Shown: piece by piece, positions 60,995 to 64,000 of the stretch
How the letters are laid out: each line of letters opens with the position of its first letter
How positions within the stretch are numbered: the first letter of the stretch is position 1
NCBI GenBank assembly: GCA_023634235.1
Contig: JAMKCF010000077.1
Location: 124,001-188,000 of the forward strand
Origin: Pisaster brevispinus
Taxonomy: Eukaryota > Echinodermata > Asteroidea > Forcipulatida > Asteriidae
Direction: 5' to 3'
DNA: 64,000 nucleotides
Position numbers and translations under genes: made by a program
The notes under the pieces: model-generated
Databases searched by the model: none
What the model saw: the letters and a program-made list of their open reading frames with translations, nothing else
What the model was told of the DNA's origin: nothing

Positions 60995-63163
60995 AATTGA
61001 CCCCTCCCAAAAACCGGCTGCGAGACAAGGTCGTGCGGACCGGGGTAATGGCCCAATTTAACTGTGCGGTGAATTTGGGAATAACTCCCGATCTAGGCAT
61101 GCTAGAGAGATGAAATTTTCGCCTGAATCTTCCTTAGGTATCCCCGCACCCGGAAATTTGACTTTTACGGCCAATGCGGGCAGGCTTTACACCGGAAAAG
61201 ACCAGCAAACGGGGACGCTACAAAGGCCCCGCAAAACAGCTTCATCTCGAATTTGATGTAAAAGAGACAAACATAAAATAAGGATGGTCAAATCACCCCC
61301 AAGGCAATATCGGATCTGCACAAGTTTAGCACCACTGTAAAGCCCGTCTCAAGGGCTCTCTCTACCGTGAGTTTGGGGTTGCTGACGATTCTGTAGGCGA
61401 GGCGAGCGACCTGGATGTTAGCCCTACGCCTAACAGAAATTGACCCCCCCAAAAAAAAAAATAAAAAACCGGCTGCGAGACAAGGTCGTGCGGACCGGGG
61501 TAATGGGAATAACTCCCGATCTAGGCATGCTAGAGAGATGAATTTTTTACCTGAATCGGCCTTAGGTATTCCTGCATACGGAAATTGGACTTTTACGGCC
61601 GTTGCGGGCAGGCTTCACACCGGAAAAGACCAGCAAACGGGGACGCTACAAAGGCCCCGCAAAACAGCTTCATCTCGAATTTGCTGTAAAAGAGACAAAC
61701 ACAAAATAAGGATGGTCAAATCACCCCCAAGGCAATATCGGATCTGCACAAGTTTAGCACCACTGTAAAGCCCGTCTCAAGGGCTCCCTCTACCGTGAGT
61801 TTGGGATTGCTGACGACTCTGTAGGCGAGGCGAGCGACCTGGATGTTAGCCCTACCCCTAACAGAAATTGACCCATCCCAAAAACCGGCTGCGAGACAAG
61901 GTCGTGCGGACCGGGGTAATGGCCCAATTTAACTGTGCGGTGAATTTGGGAATAACTCCCGATCTAGGCATGCTAGAGAGATGAAATTTTCGCCTGAATC
62001 TTCCTTAAGTATCCCCGCACCCGGAAATTGGACTTTTACGGCCAATGCGGGCAGGCTTTACACCGGAAAAGACCAGCAAACGGGGACGCTACAAAGGCCC
62101 CGAAAAACAGCTTCATCTCGAATTTGATGTAAAAGAGACAAACATAAAATAAGGATGGTCAAATCACCCCCAAGGCAATATCGGATCTGCACAAGTTTAG
62201 CACCACTGTAAAGCCCGTCTCAAGGGCTCTCTCTACCGTGAGTTTGGGGTTGCTGACGACTCTGTAAGCGAGGCGAGCGGCCTGGATGTAAGCCCTACCC
62301 CTAACAGAAATTGACCCCCCCAAAAAAAAAAAAAAACCGGCTGCGAGACAAGGTCGTGCGGACCGGGGTAATGGGAATTACTCCCGATCTAGGCATGCTA
62401 GAGAGATGAATTTTTTACCTGAATCTTCCTTCGGTATCCCTGCATCCGGAAATTGGACTTTTACGGCCGTTGCGGGCAGGCTTCACACCGGAAAAGACCA
62501 GCAAACGGGGACGCTACAAAGGCCCCGCAAAACAGCTTCATCTCGAATTTGCTGTAAAAGAGACAAACACAAAATAAGGATGGTCAAATCACCCCCAAGG
62601 CAATATCGGATCTGCACAAGTTTAGCACCACTGTAAAGCCCGTCTCAAGGGCTCTCTCTATCATGAGTTTGGGGTTGCTGACGACTCTGTAGGCGAGGCG
62701 AGCGGCCTGGATGTAAGCCCTTCCCCTAACAGAAATTGACCCCCCCCAAAAAAAAAAAAAAAAAAAACGGCTGCGAGACAAGGTCGTGCGGACCGGGGTA
62801 ATGGGAATAACTCCCGATCTAGGCATGCTAGAGAGATGAATTTTTTACCTGAATCTTCCTTAGGTATCCCTGCATCCGGAAATTGGACTTTTACGGCCGT
62901 TGCGGGCAGGCTTCACACCGGAAAAGACCAGCAAACGGGGGCGCTACAAAGGCCCCGCAAAACAGCTTCATCTCGAATTTGCTGTAAAAGAGACAAACAC
63001 AAAATAAGGATGGTCAAATCACCCCCAAGGCAATATCGGATCTGCACAAGTTTAGCACCACTGTAAAGCCCGTCTCAAGGGCTCCCTCTACCGTGAGTTT
63101 GGAGTTGCTGACGACTCTGTAGGCGAGGCGAGCGACCTGGATGTTAGCCCTACCCCTAACAGA
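60995..63163. repeat. ABABB pentamer, first copy of a ~2,169 bp tandem repeat
   Basis: Monomers: 60995 A, 61438 B, 61866 A, 62309 B, 62734 B. Markers shared with the next copy at an offset of about 2169 bp are GGAAATTTGAC (near 61153), GACGATTCTG (near 61386), CCTACGCCTAAC (near 61424), GCATACGG (near 61573) and GGGATTGCTG (near 61803). The CATGAGTTTGG pair (near 60493 and 62662) and the AACGG tract end of 60565 and 62734 extend the unit to the left. Private to this copy are a T inside the A run and GAATCGGCC near 61552. Confidence 0.92.
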
Positions 63164-64000
63164 AATTGACCCCTCCCAAAAACCGGCTGCGAGACAAGGT
63201 CGTGCGGACCGGGGTAATGGCCCAATTTAACTGTGCGGTGAATTTGGGAATAACTCCCGATCTAGGCATGCTAGAGAGATGAAATTTTCGCCTGAATCTT
63301 CCTTAGGTATCCCCGCACCCGGAAATTTGACTTTTACGGCCAATGCGGGCAGGCTTTACACCGGAAAAGACCAGCAAACGGGGACGCTACAAAGGCCCCG
63401 CAAAACAGCTTCATCTCGAATTTGATGTAAAAGAGACAAACATAAAATAAGGATGGTCAAATCACCCCCAAGGCAATATCGGATCTGCACAAGTTTAGCA
63501 CCACTGTAAAGCCCGTCTCAAGGGCTCTCTCTACCGTGAGTTTGGGGTTGCTGACGATTCTGTAGGCGAGGCGAGCGACCTGGATGTTAGCCCTACGCCT
63601 AACAGAAATTGACCCCCCCCCCCAAAAAAAAAAAAAACCGGCTGCGAGACAAGGTCGTGCGGACCGGGGTAATGGGAATAACTCCCGATCTAGGCATGCT
63701 AGAGAGATGAATTTTTTACCTGAATCTTCCTTAGGTATCCCTGCATACGGAAATTGGACTTTTACGGCCGTTGCGGGCAGGCTTCACACCGGAAAAGACC
63801 AGCAAACGGGGACGCTACAAAGGCCCCGCAAAACAGCTTCATCTCGAATTTGCTGTAAAAGAGACAAACACAAAATAAGGATGGTCAAATCACCCCCAAG
63901 GCAATATCGGATCTGCACAAGTTTAGCACCACTGTAAAGCCCGTCTCAAGGGCTCCCTCTACCGTGAGTTTGGGATTGCTGACGACTCTGTAGGCGAGGC
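63164..64000. repeat. ABABB pentamer, second copy, cut by the window edge
   Basis: Monomers: 63164 A and 63607 B (394 bases present). It repeats GGAAATTTGAC (near 63322), GACGATTCTG (near 63555), CCTACGCCTAAC (near 63593), GCATACGG (near 63742) and GGGATTGCTG (near 63970). Its tract is a plain C-run/A-run without the T seen in 61438. TTGGAGTTGCTG just before 63164 is absent in the first copy. The array continues past the right edge. Confidence 0.92.

Larger units (their letters stand above)
1..64000. repeat. Satellite DNA array, ~420-443 bp monomers, A/B dimeric higher-order structure
   Basis: The entire window is a head-to-tail tandem repeat. Taking the AATTGACC motif as monomer start, 147 starts occur between 141 and 63607, spaced 421-443 bp, with no inversion, gap or insertion. 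Two classes are interspersed almost equally: A (74 copies, 442-443 bp) and B (73 copies, 421-430 bp). Neighbouring monomers of one class usually differ by a few substitutions only. A GCATGC site in the shared GATCTAGGCATGCTAG segment occurs once per monomer and is lost in rare copies (near 664 and 50208), so an in silico digest would give a ladder. Such arrays are known from eukaryotic heterochromatin; the centromeric or pericentromeric location is inference. The satellite family and host are not recognised. Confidence 0.97.

Noticed and set aside
1..64000. CRISPR array or bacterial repeat region
   Set aside because: Repeats are about 420-443 bp and contiguous, with no short repeats separated by unique spacers and no cas-like genes.
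1..64000. rDNA spacer, tRNA or 5S gene tandem cluster
   Set aside because: No rRNA or tRNA sequence, no internal control-region A and B boxes and no poly-T terminator placed after a conserved gene-sized block could be found. GGTCGTGCGGACC only superficially resembles a B box.

Overview
The whole 64 kb window is one uninterrupted satellite DNA array. Every base belongs to a tandem, head-to-tail repeat of about 420-443 bp, always in the same orientation. I could phase 147 monomer starts (at the AATTGACC motif): 146 complete monomers, a 140 bp partial one at the left edge and a cut one at the right edge. I see no protein-coding gene, RNA gene, transposon, CRISPR array or unique sequence. The short open frames that recur in every monomer are by-products of the repeat. 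An array of this size and regularity indicates a eukaryotic chromosome, most simply centromeric, pericentromeric or subtelomeric heterochromatin. I do not recognise the satellite and cannot name the species or clade.

Two monomer classes alternate. Class A (74 copies) has a 27 bp segment that class B lacks, with the short interrupted tract CCCCTCCC-AAAAA. It is almost invariant in length: 71 copies of 443 bp and three of 442 bp. Class B (73 copies, 72 complete) lacks the 27 bp segment and carries an expanded C-run/A-run tract (roughly C6-C13 followed by A8-A20). It varies from 421 to 430 bp. The classes also differ along the body: GAAATTTTCGCC versus GAATTTTTTACC, CCCGCACCCGG versus CCTGCATCCGG, GCCAATGCGGG versus GCCGTTGCGGG, and TTTGATG versus TTTGCTG. 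The basic higher-order unit is an A-B dimer of about 869 bp.

On top of the dimer lie local, recent higher-order duplications recognisable by shared private mutations. They are an ABAB tetramer copied in tandem (about 6.2-9.67 kb), a run of eight A monomers (14.0-17.6 kb), a BBAA tetramer in tandem (18.4-21.9 kb), a BAA trimer repeated three to four times (26.2-31.5 kb), several AB dimer duplications (34.1, 39.7, 43.2 and 52.7 kb) and an ABABB pentamer at the right edge (61.0 kb onward). Some variant dimers recur 11-28 kb apart, so exchange is not only between neighbours. Many monomers are A/B recombinants.

The points most worth a second look are the class-specific 27 bp segment, which is an imperfect inverted repeat; the contrast between length-stable A and length-variable B tracts; a potential G-quadruplex on the minus strand of each A monomer; and the recombination map readable from private mutations. 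All positions and lengths were read by eye, so individual counts may be off by one.
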